Assembly: GCA_028291515.1 (NCBI GenBank)
Contig: JAQGHU010000001.1
Location: forward strand, 124,001-188,000
Reading direction: 5' to 3'
Length of the DNA stretch: 64,000 nucleotides
DNA from: Schlesneria sp.
GTDB taxonomy: Bacteria > Planctomycetota > Planctomycetia > Planctomycetales > Planctomycetaceae
In this document: piece by piece, positions 55,752 through 64,000 of the stretch
Numbering within the stretch: position 1 is the first letter of the stretch
Layout of the letters: the number at the start of each line of letters is the position of its first letter
Position numbers and translations under genes: made by a program
The notes under the pieces: generated by a model
Database searches by the model: none
The model's input: the letters and a program-made list of their open reading frames with translations, nothing else
Told to the model about the DNA's origin: nothing

Positions 55752-55997
55752 TTCTTATTCCGGCAGTGGGCCGGAAAGCACGAGAGTCAGCCGTGAACCC
55801 TTCATCAAGGGTGCCGGTACGGAAGAATGTCTATAAGCCAGTGGATCAGTGCCGAGCTCTTCTCCGGCACTAGGACTTGAATATCGGAAGCGGCGAATGT
55901 CCGAAGAGATAGTCCGTTTCGCTTAATCCCCGGCTTCCAACGGCTTTGTCATCTGCATACAATGGAAAAGCCGCAGTCAGGGGTTTCCTGCTGCGGC
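55741..55997 (+). other. Hairpin-dense segment abutting the tRNA-Arg 3' end
   Basis: Many nested pairings are visible by eye: AGCCGGGGA (55741-55749, tRNA 3' end) with TCCCCGGCT (55927-55935); GACATTCTT (55748-55756) with AAGAATGTC (55823-55831), or alternatively GGACATTC (55747-55754) with GAATGTCC (55895-55902); hairpins 55760-55774, 55797-55812 and 55848-55871; GGACT/AGTCC (55873-55877 with 55911-55915) around TCGGA/TCCGA (55884-55888 with 55900-55904); and GCCGCAG-CAGG with CCTG-CTGCGGC ending near 55997. GAAGAGATAGTCC (55903-55915) is like the S element of group I introns. No gene lies in 55752-56254; its right half has further short hairpins. Confidence 0.5.
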
Positions 55998-56254
55998 ACT
56001 CGTTCACTCAATACGGCCAATGCCTGTGAGTGCGTGTAACTTGTTCCGACGCATTAGATGCCACGTCCATTGGACGTACTTTCTCTGTGGAGACAATTTT
56101 ACTTGTCCTTTCCCTCCCCTTCTGACGTCTGATTTCGACGTCGTGGCGTCAGTTGGGAAGCTTGGATGAACTCTGGTGGTTAACTCTGCCAGGGTTTATT
56201 TTTTGGCAGAACGCGGAAATGCGTGATTCACGGGTCAACTCCTTTCTTGCGGGT

Positions 56255-56785
56255 TCAGGCGAAAAATTCGTCGAGATCCACGGCAGGCTCCTCAGTCAAC
56301 TGCAATTTCGCCCCTATCTCCTGAGCCCGTGCGAGAAATGCGGTCCAAAACGCTTCCGGCACCTTCTCGGGGTCTGTGCGTCGCAATTTGCAGATGTGCT
56401 TCAGCGGGTCAACGACCAAGACATGCGCGAACTGCCGATTTCCTGCCGCCTTCGGTTCGATGAATCCAAGTTCTGCCAAGACCTTCATCCGTTCCCGCCA
56501 CGTCCGCACGGCTCGTGAGCCTGTGTAACCAGACGAAAAAGCAGCGACAGATTCGTCGGTGATCGAAGCGACACCTTCGTCAAAGGCTCTCGCCCACAGG
56601 TCGATGTAAACGGACGATGGATCATTTTTTTCCGCGAGCATGCGGATCAAGCACGTGACGTACGGCAACAGCCTGGGGATCGTAGTGAAGCCGTTATTCG
56701 TCTTTCGGTCCCATGTACGTGACTCGGCACCTTCGAACAAATTGTCTCTAAATTGTTGGCGTCTGACTGCGGCAGGCGAGGGCAT
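56255..56785 (-). CDS. Accessory-element protein, winged-helix-like
   Basis: 176 residues, soluble. The segments NNGFTTIPRLLPYVTCLI, SSVYIDLWARAFDEG, SGYTGSRAVRTWRERMKVL and LAELGFIEPKAAGNRQFAHV resemble, from memory, a family found on plasmids and genomic islands of proteobacteria. The TWRERMKVLAELGFI part followed by a beta-turn looks like a winged helix, so DNA binding is inferred. AGGAG 8 bp before ATG 56785 decides the start. It lies alone between the tRNA-linked folded segment and an AT-rich gap with GTGCTCA repeats. Function unknown. Confidence 0.65.
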   Translation of the reverse strand: MPSPAAVRRQQFRDNLFEGAESRTWDRKTNNGFTTIPRLLPYVTCLIRMLAEKNDPSSVYIDLWARAFDEGVASITDESVAAFSSGYTGSRAVRTWRERMKVLAELGFIEPKAAGNRQFAHVLVVDPLKHICKLRRTDPEKVPEAFWTAFLARAQEIGAKLQLTEEPAVDLDEFFA

Positions 56786-57073
56786 AAGATTTCTCCTTCT
56801 ATTCGAATGATATCCAAGGGAACCAACCTGAACAACCACTTTCCTTCAGTTATTCGCCGTTGAGATCATCCAGAATCGACATCTGTGATGAATATGGATA
56901 GGATTCGGTGACGTTTGTTGTTCCATTGTATGATCTTGTGAAATACGATTGAGAGCACGATTGCGACAATTATGCTCTTTGAGATGGACGGTACATGTCA
57001 TCGTTATCATCTTAATTGGCGATTATTCGCCACAAATATGGCATTTCATTCAATACATTGGCTTTATTTACTG

Positions 57074-57129
57074 TGCTCATGTGCTCACGTACCAATGGTG
57101 CTCACATCAGTGTGCTCATTAGTGCTCGC
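57074..57129. repeat. Five heptamer direct repeats GTGCTC(A/G)
   Basis: GTGCTCA at 57074, 57082, 57099 and 57113, and GTGCTCG at 57123, all in one orientation within 56 bp. An inverted GAGCAC lies near 56954. They sit in the 719-bp AT-rich gap 56786-57504, which has no gene I can support. Spacing is irregular (8, 17, 14, 10). Confidence 0.6.
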
Positions 57130-57504
57130 GGCGTCAATCTGATTTTTTGAATCAACACCCAATTCCTTCATCGTCGCCGTCTGGAAGTGCATTCAACTTT
57201 CAGAAAAAAATGAAATTTCTTTTCTCAGCATTCCAATTGCCATTAGAAGCGACGCTACTTTCATCCGACAGAGTTCATCACTGACGCCGCTCCACGCACC
57301 TTCATTTTGGTTCGCTGTCGAATTGCTCCGTGGCAAGCAGTAGTTGTAAGATCATTTTCAGAAACTCAATTGTTTCGCCATTAAATCTTCACATCGCACT
57401 TTTCGAATGTTGAATCTACGGGGCAACGACGTAGATGTGCCTGCGGACACGATCGCCCCCCTCGGTCGAATTTCAGCTTCCGGTATCGAATTCAAGGCGA
57501 AGAA

Positions 57505-58140
57505 ATGAGCAACACGCTCGGTATCATCAAGTGGCTGGCGGATGCCTGTTATGTCTTTCTCGCATTGAACGGAATGTGGGGCGTCTACTGCGTCATCTTC
57601 ACCTGGAGACGTCTCAACCAACTCAGTTTTCGGTCTGAGGCCGCTGAGTTGGAGTATGTCGCCGAGTTCGAAACCCTGATGAACGCTCGCGATTATAAAA
57701 CGGCAACGGAACGGTGTGACTACGATTTTCGCGCGCTCCCGCGCTTGTGTTTGCTCATGCTGATCAATCGCAACCTCACTTACCCGCAACTGCGCCAACT
57801 GATCTCCGGCAATTTGCAACGAGGGATCATGGCGAGCATCGAGCGAAGTCTGGGCTGGATTGTCACTGTGATCAAAAACGGCCCTCTGCTCGGACTGTTT
57901 GGCACCGTGTTGGGAATGATGGCTGCGTTTGGTCGAATTGGAACGGGAGAGAAAGTTCAACCTTCGCAAATCGCGGATGAAATCAGCGTCGCCCTCATCT
58001 GTACCGCCATGGGTCTCGCCACGGCGATCCCACTCGGATTTATCCTGGCGACACTCAATAACCGCACGCGGCAGTTGCAGGAGTCGCTTGAATTCAGCTT
58101 GGGACGCTTGCTGCCCTTTTTCCAGCGCAATGAGGGCTAA
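57505..58140 (+). CDS. MotA/TolQ/ExbB proton channel family protein
   Basis: Inner-membrane channel subunit (211 aa) that uses the proton gradient to drive envelope work through ExbD. There are three hydrophobic segments: about residues 9-30 (DACYVFLALNGMWGVY region), 118-142 (VIKNGPLLGLFGTVLGMMAAF) and 160-185 (SVALICTAMGLATAIPLGFIL). The GLFGTVLGMMAAF motif is diagnostic. GGCGAAGAA precedes the ATG. It is first of a three-gene operon with two ExbD-like proteins (3 and 6 bp gaps). No TonB is visible. Confidence 0.9.
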   Translation: MSNTLGIIKWLADACYVFLALNGMWGVYCVIFTWRRLNQLSFRSEAAELEYVAEFETLMNARDYKTATERCDYDFRALPRLCLLMLINRNLTYPQLRQLISGNLQRGIMASIERSLGWIVTVIKNGPLLGLFGTVLGMMAAFGRIGTGEKVQPSQIADEISVALICTAMGLATAIPLGFILATLNNRTRQLQESLEFSLGRLLPFFQRNEG

Positions 58141-58143
58141 CCC

Positions 58144-58629
58144 ATGACTTCATCGACCCCTCAAAAGGGTGGCTTCCTCGCTGGCGAAGAGAGCCTCATT
58201 ACTCGGCCCCGGCCGGACAATGCGGTCCATTTCGACATCACCGCGATGATCGACTTGGTGTTCATGCTGAATATTTTCTTCCTGGTCACCACTGTTGCCG
58301 TGGCGATGGCGGAAATGGATCTGCCAGTGGTGCGACATTGCATTCCAACCGATGGTGATACCGCTGTCGTTGTTTCGCTGCGAAGTACCAACAATTCGGA
58401 AACGACTGTCCATCTGGGGGACGACGCGGACGCGGCGGCAATCCTCGATCCCGACGAACAAATCGCTCGCGTTCGTGAAGCGGCTCAAGAAGGGATGCGA
58501 TCGGGCAAGCAAGTCTTGCTGCTGAAGGCGGAACGCTCTGTCAAACTGCGTGATATCCAGCGCATTGGCGCAATCGCGAAAGATGTGCAGGGCATTGGGC
58601 TACGTCTGGCCGTGATCGAGAAAGAGTAA
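58144..58629 (+). CDS. ExbD/TolR family protein 1
   Basis: A 161-residue single-span protein. The membrane helix ITAMIDLVFMLNIFFLVT (~residues 35-52) carries the conserved Asp that takes part in proton use. The periplasmic domain follows (VVSLRSTNNSETTVHLGD and LLLKAERSVKLRDIQRI). It is coupled to the ExbB gene with a 3-bp gap and followed by a second ExbD-like gene. The two ExbD proteins are probably both needed for one complex, as is common in planctomycetes. Confidence 0.9.
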   Translation: MTSSTPQKGGFLAGEESLITRPRPDNAVHFDITAMIDLVFMLNIFFLVTTVAVAMAEMDLPVVRHCIPTDGDTAVVVSLRSTNNSETTVHLGDDADAAAILDPDEQIARVREAAQEGMRSGKQVLLLKAERSVKLRDIQRIGAIAKDVQGIGLRLAVIEKE

Positions 58630-58635
58630 ACCGCG

Positions 58636-59136
58636 ATGAATCACCACGATCATCAAGATGCAGATGCGGCAGGCACGTTCTCCAAGCCACTCGCGAAGAT
58701 CGACCCGGAAGAACTCATCGACATGACCGCCATGGTCGACATCGTGTTCTTCTTGCTGATCTTTTTCCTCGTGACGTCGATGTCAACGATTCATTCCTCG
58801 ATGCCCATCCCGACTCCAGAAGGGAATAAAGAAGGCGGCGGCGGAGCCCAAACTGTCACCGAGATCGAAGCCGCGGGTGACGTCGTCATCGTCCGCATCA
58901 ACCGTGACGACCAGGTCGAAGTCGATGGCGTCGTCGTTGGAGACATGGGTGAACTACCCGCTCTCTTTCAAAGGCTACGGGCCAAAGGCGGATCACAACT
59001 CGGATTGCTCGTCATCGGCCACGGTGATGCGACACACGGCAGAGCGGTGACCGTTCTGGATGCGGGGTATGAAGCAGGGATGGACAAGGTCCGTCTCGCG
59101 GTTTCTGATCGCGCGGGTGAAGACGGCCGTGATTGA
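58636..59136 (+). CDS. ExbD/TolR family protein 2
   Basis: A 166-residue paralogue of the preceding gene. The membrane helix MTAMVDIVFFLLIFFLVTSM (~residues 30-50) keeps the conserved Asp. The periplasmic part has a Gly-rich linker (EGNKEGGGGAQ) and the usual ExbD fold (VVIVRINRDDQVEVDG). It ends the exbB-exbD-exbD operon. A paired inverted repeat (59171-59303) lies just downstream. Confidence 0.9.
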   Translation: MNHHDHQDADAAGTFSKPLAKIDPEELIDMTAMVDIVFFLLIFFLVTSMSTIHSSMPIPTPEGNKEGGGGAQTVTEIEAAGDVVIVRINRDDQVEVDGVVVGDMGELPALFQRLRAKGGSQLGLLVIGHGDATHGRAVTVLDAGYEAGMDKVRLAVSDRAGEDGRD

Positions 59137-59170
59137 GTGCCGAGACACGGCGGACTTGGAGTAAGAATTA

Positions 59171-59303
59171 GCCACGGATTGACACTGATGAGCACGGATA
59201 AAAGGCAAAAGCCGACATTGAAGTGAGGGCATTAGGCGAAGGACATTGGGGTCCTCAATAACTGCGTTGCCTTTGTCTGTGTTAATCGGTGTTCATCCGT
59301 GGC
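59171..59303. repeat. Inverted repeat with GCCACGGAT ends
   Basis: GCCACGGAT at 59171-59179 faces its complement ending at 59303, with imperfect pairing continuing inward through GA-CAC-GAT words. A second inner stem, AAAGGCAA with TTGCCTTT, lies near 59201 and 59267. It fills the gap between exbD and the symporter gene (convergent) and may act as a terminator. Confidence 0.6.
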
Positions 59304-59332
59304 CACTCTTCACTTCTCTGGCGATCCATTGT

Positions 59333-60658
59333 TCACGTGTCGGCAGTATTGATGGCGAGCGGTGTGGTGGGTTCGTCGGCGATTACACTCGAGTCTTGCA
59401 TCAACACCATTTGCACTCGCTCCATATCGATCGCCCCTTCCCATTTGGCGATCACCATGGTCGCGACGCCGTTGCCGATGAGATTGGTGATCGCGCGGCA
59501 CTCCGACATGAAGCGGTCGATTCCCAGTAATAGCGAAAGCCCCGCGACAGGGACATCGCCCACGACCGAGAGTGTTGCTGCGAGTGTGATGAATCCTCCG
59601 CCCGTGACGGCCGCGGCCCCCTTGGATGTGAGCAGCAGCACCGCGAGCAGTGTCAACTGCTGGCCCAGGCTGAGCGGCACATTGGTCGCCTGAGCAATGA
59701 AGACCGCCGCCATCGTCAGATAGATCGATGTCCCATCCAAGTTGAAGGAATAGCCAGTCGGGATGACCAGTCCCACAACGGGCTTGGCACAGCCGATGTT
59801 TTCCAGCTTCGAGATCATGCGCGGCAGAGCCGCTTCAGACGATGAAGTCCCCAGCACAATCAAAAGCTCTTCCTTGATGTACCGCAAGAACAGCCACAAG
59901 CTGAATCCCGTCAGCCGCGCGATCGAACCCAGTACCAAAGCAACGAAAAGGAAGCACGTCAGATAGACGCAGGCGAGCAACTTTCCCAGCGAAAATAGCG
60001 TATCCAGACCGAAAGCGCCGATCGTAAAAGCCATCGCACCGAAGGCACCGATCGGAGCCAGCCGCATGATCAGGCCGATCACGTTGAATAGCACGTGAGA
60101 GAGCCGATCGATCAGGTCGACGAGCGGCTTCCCTTGATCGCCAAATTGGGCCAGCGCCACACCGAAAAGAATGGAGAACAGAATCACCTGAAGAATCTCG
60201 CCGCTGGCAAACGCGCCCACGATCGATTCGGGAATGACATGCATGATGAGGTCGACAGCGGACTGAGACTTGGCGTTCGCCGTGTAATTGGCAATTGCCT
60301 TCGTATCCAGAGTGCTGACATCCGCATTGATCCCAGCGCCTGGGCGAATCACGTTCACGACGATCAAGCCAATCGCCAGTGCCAGTGTCGAGACAACCTC
60401 AAAGTAGATGAGTGCCTTCATCCCGACTCGGCCGACCTTTTTCATGTCTCCCATTTTTGCGATGCCAACGACGATCGTCGTGAAAACAATCGGCGTGATC
60501 ATCATCTTGACGAGCTTGATAAAGCCATCGCCAAGCGGCTTCATCGTCGTTGCCAGTTTGGGGCTGAAATGTCCGAACGCAGCCCCCAGACAGATTGCCA
60601 CCAGTACCTGAACGTAAAGTTGGGCATAGAGCGGTTTGCGTTTCGAATCGATTTGCAT
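59333..60658 (-). CDS. Dicarboxylate/amino-acid:cation symporter (DctA/GltP family)
   Basis: Secondary transporter, ~441 aa, of the DAACS family, which takes up C4-dicarboxylates or glutamate/aspartate with H+ or Na+. About eight helices and two re-entrant loops are visible. Landmarks are the serine-rich [10 protein letters not shown], the [21 protein letters not shown] segment and [12 protein letters not shown], followed by [20 protein letters not shown] 60658 is preferred; a GTG at 60688 in the same frame lacks a ribosome site. Sequence alone does not separate DctA from GltP. The gap from here to the riboswitch (60659-61010) holds no supported gene. Confidence 0.9.
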   Translation of the reverse strand: MQIDSKRKPLYAQLYVQVLVAICLGAAFGHFSPKLATTMKPLGDGFIKLVKMMITPIVFTTIVVGIAKMGDMKKVGRVGMKALIYFEVVSTLALAIGLIVVNVIRPGAGINADVSTLDTKAIANYTANAKSQSAVDLIMHVIPESIVGAFASGEILQVILFSILFGVALAQFGDQGKPLVDLIDRLSHVLFNVIGLIMRLAPIGAFGAMAFTIGAFGLDTLFSLGKLLACVYLTCFLFVALVLGSIARLTGFSLWLFLRYIKEELLIVLGTSSSEAALPRMISKLENIGCAKPVVGLVIPTGYSFNLDGTSIYLTMAAVFIAQATNVPLSLGQQLTLLAVLLLTSKGAAAVTGGGFITLAATLSVVGDVPVAGLSLLLGIDRFMSECRAITNLIGNGVATMVIAKWEGAIDMERVQMVLMQDSSVIADEPTTPLAINTADT

Positions 60659-61010
60659 GCCGATCGCTTTCAACTCGAACGCCTTCACAACGAATCAGGT
60701 CGCCTAAGGATTGGGTAGAGCGGCAACAACGTCGTAGTGGATCAGCCGCCGGGGTCTAGCCGTTGAGATGAAGTTGTCGATCGCATGCGCCGCGATGAGA
60801 ACTTGATCAGAACTGAAAGTATTGCAGAAATCCATAGCGATTGCTCGGCGCCTCAATTCACGAACGACAGATGGTGGCAGACCAATTTGAGGCGGGAAAC
60901 GCACGTGACAAACTGCCCAAACAGCGGCTTTCCGCATCATGGCCCACAGGCCATAAGATTCCGATTTTCCTGAATTGACACCAGCCGCGGGCAAGATATA
61001 GTGCGTCCCG

Positions 61011-61207
61011 TTGCTGGTTGACCACAAGATGTCGTGGTCACGATAAGAGGGAATCCGGTGTAAATCCGGGACTGCCCCGCAGCGGTAAGCGAAAACGAAC
61101 GCCATCACACAGCACTGATTCTCAAGAATTGGGAAGCGATGGCCAGTAGGAATTGGTCCACTTTTCAGGTGGGCCGAATGTTCGCGAGTCCGAAGACCTG
61201 CCAGCGA
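61011..61207 (+). promoter_or_regulatory. Cobalamin (B12) riboswitch
   Basis: A textbook adenosylcobalamin aptamer: outer stem TTGCTGG (61011-61017) with CCAGCGA (61201-61207), the B12-box region with AATCCGGTGTAAATCCGGGA and CTGCCCCGCAGCGGTAA (61051-61087), and the 3' signature GAGTCCGAAGACCTGCC. It lies 273 bp upstream of nrdA on the same strand. The expression platform (61208-61480) is long and its mode (terminator or ribosome-site block) is not evident. Confidence 0.95.
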
Positions 61208-61480
61208 TTGAACAGTTCAGATTCACAGGATTGCGATGGCCGGATGCCATCGGGCTGAGCTGTTTGTCTGCCGAACCTTCTCGGGAAAGGGCGGTCGGGG
61301 GATGGATGTATTCTGCTGCGCGGACGAGTGCGCTGATGGGGATCGCCACGCATTGGCTGGCGAGCCTGCGACATTCGTTTTCTTCCGCGACTGCGATCAC
61401 TCCTCGATCGGTCGTTCTCGAACCAGACTCGGTGCGTCCGCATTCTCGTATCGGTGCGATACGAAGAGAGGTCCAGTCTT

Positions 61481-64000
61481 ATGCTACGAGCTCCCCACGA
61501 GTGGGTTGTCCGCAAACGCGACGGCCGCAGTGTCTCTTTTGAATTGACCCGCATCCATACGGCGATCTTGAACGCCTTTCGCGCGGAACTGAATCTGGCG
61601 GACGGTCAGCCGCTGGAAGCAGACGTCATGAAAGACGTCGCCAGCGTCGTTCAATCGGTAGTCGATGACATCGCGCCGCTTGCCAGCCAATCCGAAGGTG
61701 TGGATGTCGAGCGAATTCAAGACCTGGTCGAGCTGGGGCTGATGTCACGCGGCCACTACCGCGTCGCCCGCTGCTACATCATCTATCGCGCCGAACATGC
61801 CAAGATGCGCGCGATTCGCGGTGAAGCGACTGTCGCCTCTTCCGCTCCACAGATCTACGTCGCGCTGCCCGATGGCAGTCGCGTCCCGTTCGAAGCTCGC
61901 CGAGTCCGCAAACGCCTGGCGGAAGCTTGCCTGGGACTTGAAGGCACCGTCGATGTAGATGAAATGGTCGACGAGGTGATCCGCTCGGTCTTCGACGGCA
62001 TCGCCATCGCCGAGATCTATCGCGTCCAGATCCTAGTCGCTCGGTCGCGAATCGAACGTGATCCTGCGTTCGACCTCGTCGCATCGCGTCTGATGTTGAA
62101 TGTGATCTATCAGGAAGTGTTCGGGGACACCCCCAACGCGAAAACACTCGAAAACGTGCATCGCGATCAGTTCGAGCACTATGTCATCGACGGCATTCGC
62201 GCAGCTCGGCTGAGTCCCGATCTCCGCGAATTCGATCTGACGCGTCTTGCCGCCGCGATGAAACCAGAACGGGATCTGCATTTCCAATACTTGGGGCTAC
62301 AGGCGATCCACGACCGCTATCTGCTCCATATCGGCGGTCAGCGGATCGAGACACCGCAGTACTTTTGGATGCGCGTGGCCATGGGATTGGCCCTGCGTGA
62401 AGGGGATGCACGCGAAGACCGGGCGATTCAATTCTACGACGTCTTGTCGAGCTTCCGATTCACATCCGCTACCCCCACGCTGTTCAACTCGGCGACGCCA
62501 ACTCCTCAGTTGAGCTCGTGCTATCTGAGCACCTCCAGCGACGATTTGACGCATATTTTCAAGGTCATTTCTGACAATGCTCGGCTCTCGAAGTGGGCCG
62601 GTGGACTCGGTAACGATTGGACCAACATTCGCGCCACGAATGCACATATTCATGGAACGAACGGTCGCAGTCAGGGCGTGATTCCCTTCCTGAAGGTTGT
62701 CAACGACACGGCTGTGGCGGTGAATCAAGGGGGCAAGCGCAAAGGGGCTGTCTGCGCCTATCTCGAGACATGGCACCTCGATATCGAAGAGTTCCTGGAT
62801 CTGCGCAAGAACACCGGTGACGAACGACGGCGGACGCATGACATGCACACCGCCAACTGGATCCCCGACCTGTTCATGAAGCGAGTCCGGCAGAACGGAA
62901 CTTGGACGCTGTTCAGCCCGGATGAAGTCTCCGATCTGCACGATATGTACGGACAGGACTTCGAACAACGCTACGAAGAATATGAACAGAAGGCCGATGC
63001 GGGCGACATGCTGCTCTTCCGGCGAGTCTCCGCGCCCGAGTTGTGGCGAAAGATGCTGACGCGGTTGTTTGAGTCCGGTCATCCCTGGATCACGTTCAAA
63101 GATCCATCGAACATCCGGTCGCCACAAGATCACGTCGGTGTTGTTCACAGCAGCAATCTCTGCACAGAGATCCTGCTGAATACTTCGCCGGAAGAAACCG
63201 CCGTCTGCAATCTGGGATCGATTAATCTCAAGGAGCATATCGTCGATGGAAAGCTCGATCTCGCCCTGTTGGAGCAAACCGTTCGCACCGCAATGCGAAT
63301 GCTCGACAACGTCATCGACATCAATTTCTATCCGACGCCTGAAGCCGAAACCTCTAACCTCCGACACCGTCCGGTTGGACTTGGGTTGATGGGATTTCAA
63401 GATGCCTTGCACGCGCTGGACATCAGCTACGCAAGTGAAGCTGCCGTGGAATTCGCCGACCGCAGTATGGAAGCCATTTCGTACTACGCGATCCTGGCCT
63501 CGACGGAACTGGCGAAAGATCGCGGGACGTATCCAACCTATACAGGTTCGAAATGGGATCGTGGGCTACTGCCAATCGACACGCTGCAACTTCTCGAAGA
63601 AGAGCGAGGCGAACCCGTACCTGTCGATCGTTCGCATACGTTTGACTGGACGCCTGTACGTGAAGCGGTCAAACAGCACGGCATGCGCAACAGTAATGTC
63701 CTGGCGATCGCCCCCACGGCGACGATCTCCACCATCATCGGTGTGTCGCAGTCGATCGAGCCCGCGTACAAGTTCCTGTACGTCAAAAGCAATCTGTCCG
63801 GCGAGTTCACTCAAGCCAGCGACATGCTGGTCAGCAAGCTGAAGGCGCGGGGCCTGTGGGACGCGCAAATGCTGGGTGAACTGAAGTACTTCGACGGCTC
63901 GCTCCAGAATATTGGCCGGATCCCGCTCGAATTGCGTCAACAATTCCTGACCGCTTTTGAGATCGACCCCAAGTGGTTGATCGAGTGCGCGGCCCGACGA
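61481..64000 (+). CDS. nrdA: Class I ribonucleotide reductase large subunit, cut by right edge
   Basis: Oxygen-dependent ribonucleotide reductase alpha subunit; 840 codons are visible and the frame is open at 64000. Two N-terminal ATP-cones (~residues 5-100, beginning [18 protein letters not shown]; and ~118-205, beginning [17 protein letters not shown]) bind allosteric nucleotides. The catalytic core keeps all three site cysteines: [13 protein letters not shown] and AVCNLGSIN. Other landmarks are [10 protein letters not shown] and [17 protein letters not shown] lies 9 bp before the ATG. The B12 riboswitch upstream implies repression when B12 allows a class II enzyme to work. nrdB is expected downstream. 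Confidence 0.95.
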   Translation, partial: MLRAPHEWVVRKRDGRSVSFELTRIHTAILNAFRAELNLADGQPLEADVMKDVASVVQSVVDDIAPLASQSEGVDVERIQDLVELGLMSRGHYRVARCYIIYRAEHAKMRAIRGEATVASSAPQIYVALPDGSRVPFEARRVRKRLAEACLGLEGTVDVDEMVDEVIRSVFDGIAIAEIYRVQILVARSRIERDPAFDLVASRLMLNVIYQEVFGDTPNAKTLENVHRDQFEHYVIDGIRAARLSPDLREFDLTRLAAAMKPERDLHFQYLGLQAIHDRYLLHIGGQRIETPQYFWMRVAMGLALREGDAREDRAIQFYDVLSSFRFTSATPTLFNSATPTPQLSSCYLSTSSDDLTHIFKVISDNARLSKWAGGLGNDWTNIRATNAHIHGTNGRSQGVIPFLKVVNDTAVAVNQGGKRKGAVCAYLETWHLDIEEFLDLRKNTGDERRRTHDMHTANWIPDLFMKRVRQNGTWTLFSPDEVSDLHDMYGQDFEQRYEEYEQKADAGDMLLFRRVSAPELWRKMLTRLFESGHPWITFKDPSNIRSPQDHVGVVHSSNLCTEILLNTSPEETAVCNLGSINLKEHIVDGKLDLALLEQTVRTAMRMLDNVIDINFYPTPEAETSNLRHRPVGLGLMGFQDALHALDISYASEAAVEFADRSMEAISYYAILASTELAKDRGTYPTYTGSKWDRGLLPIDTLQLLEEERGEPVPVDRSHTFDWTPVREAVKQHGMRNSNVLAIAPTATISTIIGVSQSIEPAYKFLYVKSNLSGEFTQASDMLVSKLKARGLWDAQMLGELKYFDGSLQNIGRIPLELRQQFLTAFEIDPKWLIECAARR

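Noticed and set aside
55741-55935. Calling the folded segment a group I intron outright
   Set aside because: Only an S-like element and P7/P8-like pairs are seen; no P4-P6, no convincing P3, and the adjacent tRNA is uninterrupted.
57074-57129. GTGCTCA repeats as a CRISPR remnant
   Set aside because: Units are 7 bp with irregular 1-10 bp spacers and no cas genes; far from CRISPR geometry.
55752-57504. Direct-repeat copy of the tRNA-Arg 3' end as an attR site
   Set aside because: No match of useful length was found by eye; only an inverted 9-mer exists at 55927-55935.
57358-57969. Minus-strand frame opposite the exbB gene
   Set aside because: Shadow of ExbB, which has clear membrane motifs on the plus strand.
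60704-61108. Minus-strand frame of 134 codons
   Set aside because: It runs antisense through the cobalamin aptamer and has no family features.
61236-61547. Short plus-strand frames between riboswitch and nrdA as a possible leader peptide
   Set aside because: Their length and overlap with the nrdA start in another frame suggest chance; no ribosome site was seen.
62297-63412. Minus-strand frame of 371 codons opposite nrdA
   Set aside because: Antisense shadow of a strongly conserved coding region.

Overview
The window looks like chromosomal DNA from a member of the Planctomycetota, probably Planctomycetales. The evidence is a set of families characteristic of that phylum: two cytochrome-like PSCyt1/DUF1549/DUF1553 proteins, two DUF1501 Tat-type proteins, a TIGR03067 exported protein, Gfo/Idh/MocA oxidoreductases (one with a twin-arginine signal), a formylmethanofuran-dehydrogenase-type subunit B of the tetrahydromethanopterin C1 pathway, and many GTG starts. 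Genus-level placement is not possible from the sequence alone.

Layout. 0-4.8 kb: the end of an ECF sigma factor, two Gfo/Idh/MocA oxidoreductases, a four-helix membrane protein and an exported hypothetical, most followed by strong hairpin terminators. 5.1-7.8 kb: a very GC-rich block with a membrane-domain/haloalkane-dehalogenase-like fusion, a TetR regulator and a TIGR03067 protein. 8.1-11.6 kb: a soluble histidine kinase, ilvN-ilvC (branched-chain amino acids) and a PilZ protein. 11.6-16.9 kb (minus): phoH, 7TM-HD phosphohydrolase, ybeY and a CBS/CorC protein in a tight operon. 17.3-22.5 kb: an ExeA-like ATPase and carB. 22.8-29.7 kb (minus): Ski2-like helicase, PSCyt1/DUF1549/DUF1553 protein, a hypothetical and an MBL hydrolase, probably co-transcribed. 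29.7-35.4 kb: a structured intergenic segment, cfa, cyanophycinase-like protein and a GspE/GspF pair. 35.6-45.7 kb: PSCyt1/DUF1553 plus DUF1501, a small metallopeptidase, a second DUF1501, a TPR lipoprotein and a membrane-anchored prenyltransferase-repeat protein. 46.2-54.8 kb: hisN-like phosphatase, larA-like protein, SWIM/SNF2 helicase, a tiny basic protein, a dihydrouridine synthase and fhcB. 54.9-57.5 kb: a RelE/ParE-type toxin-antitoxin pair, tRNA-Arg(CCG), a hairpin-dense segment, an island-type DNA-binding-like protein and an AT-rich gap with GTGCTCA repeats. 57.5-64 kb: ExbB/ExbD/ExbD, a dicarboxylate symporter, and a cobalamin riboswitch leading into class I ribonucleotide reductase nrdA, which runs off the right edge.

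Most genes are core metabolism or typical planctomycete content. The parts that deserve a second look are non-coding or accessory: the folded segment abutting tRNA-Arg and its mini-accessory region, the structured segment upstream of cfa, three paired dRS3-like repeats (ATTCCC-N8-GGGAAT), the B12-riboswitch control of a class I reductase, and the GC-rich dehalogenase-like block. I found no CRISPR array, rRNA, transposase or integrase.
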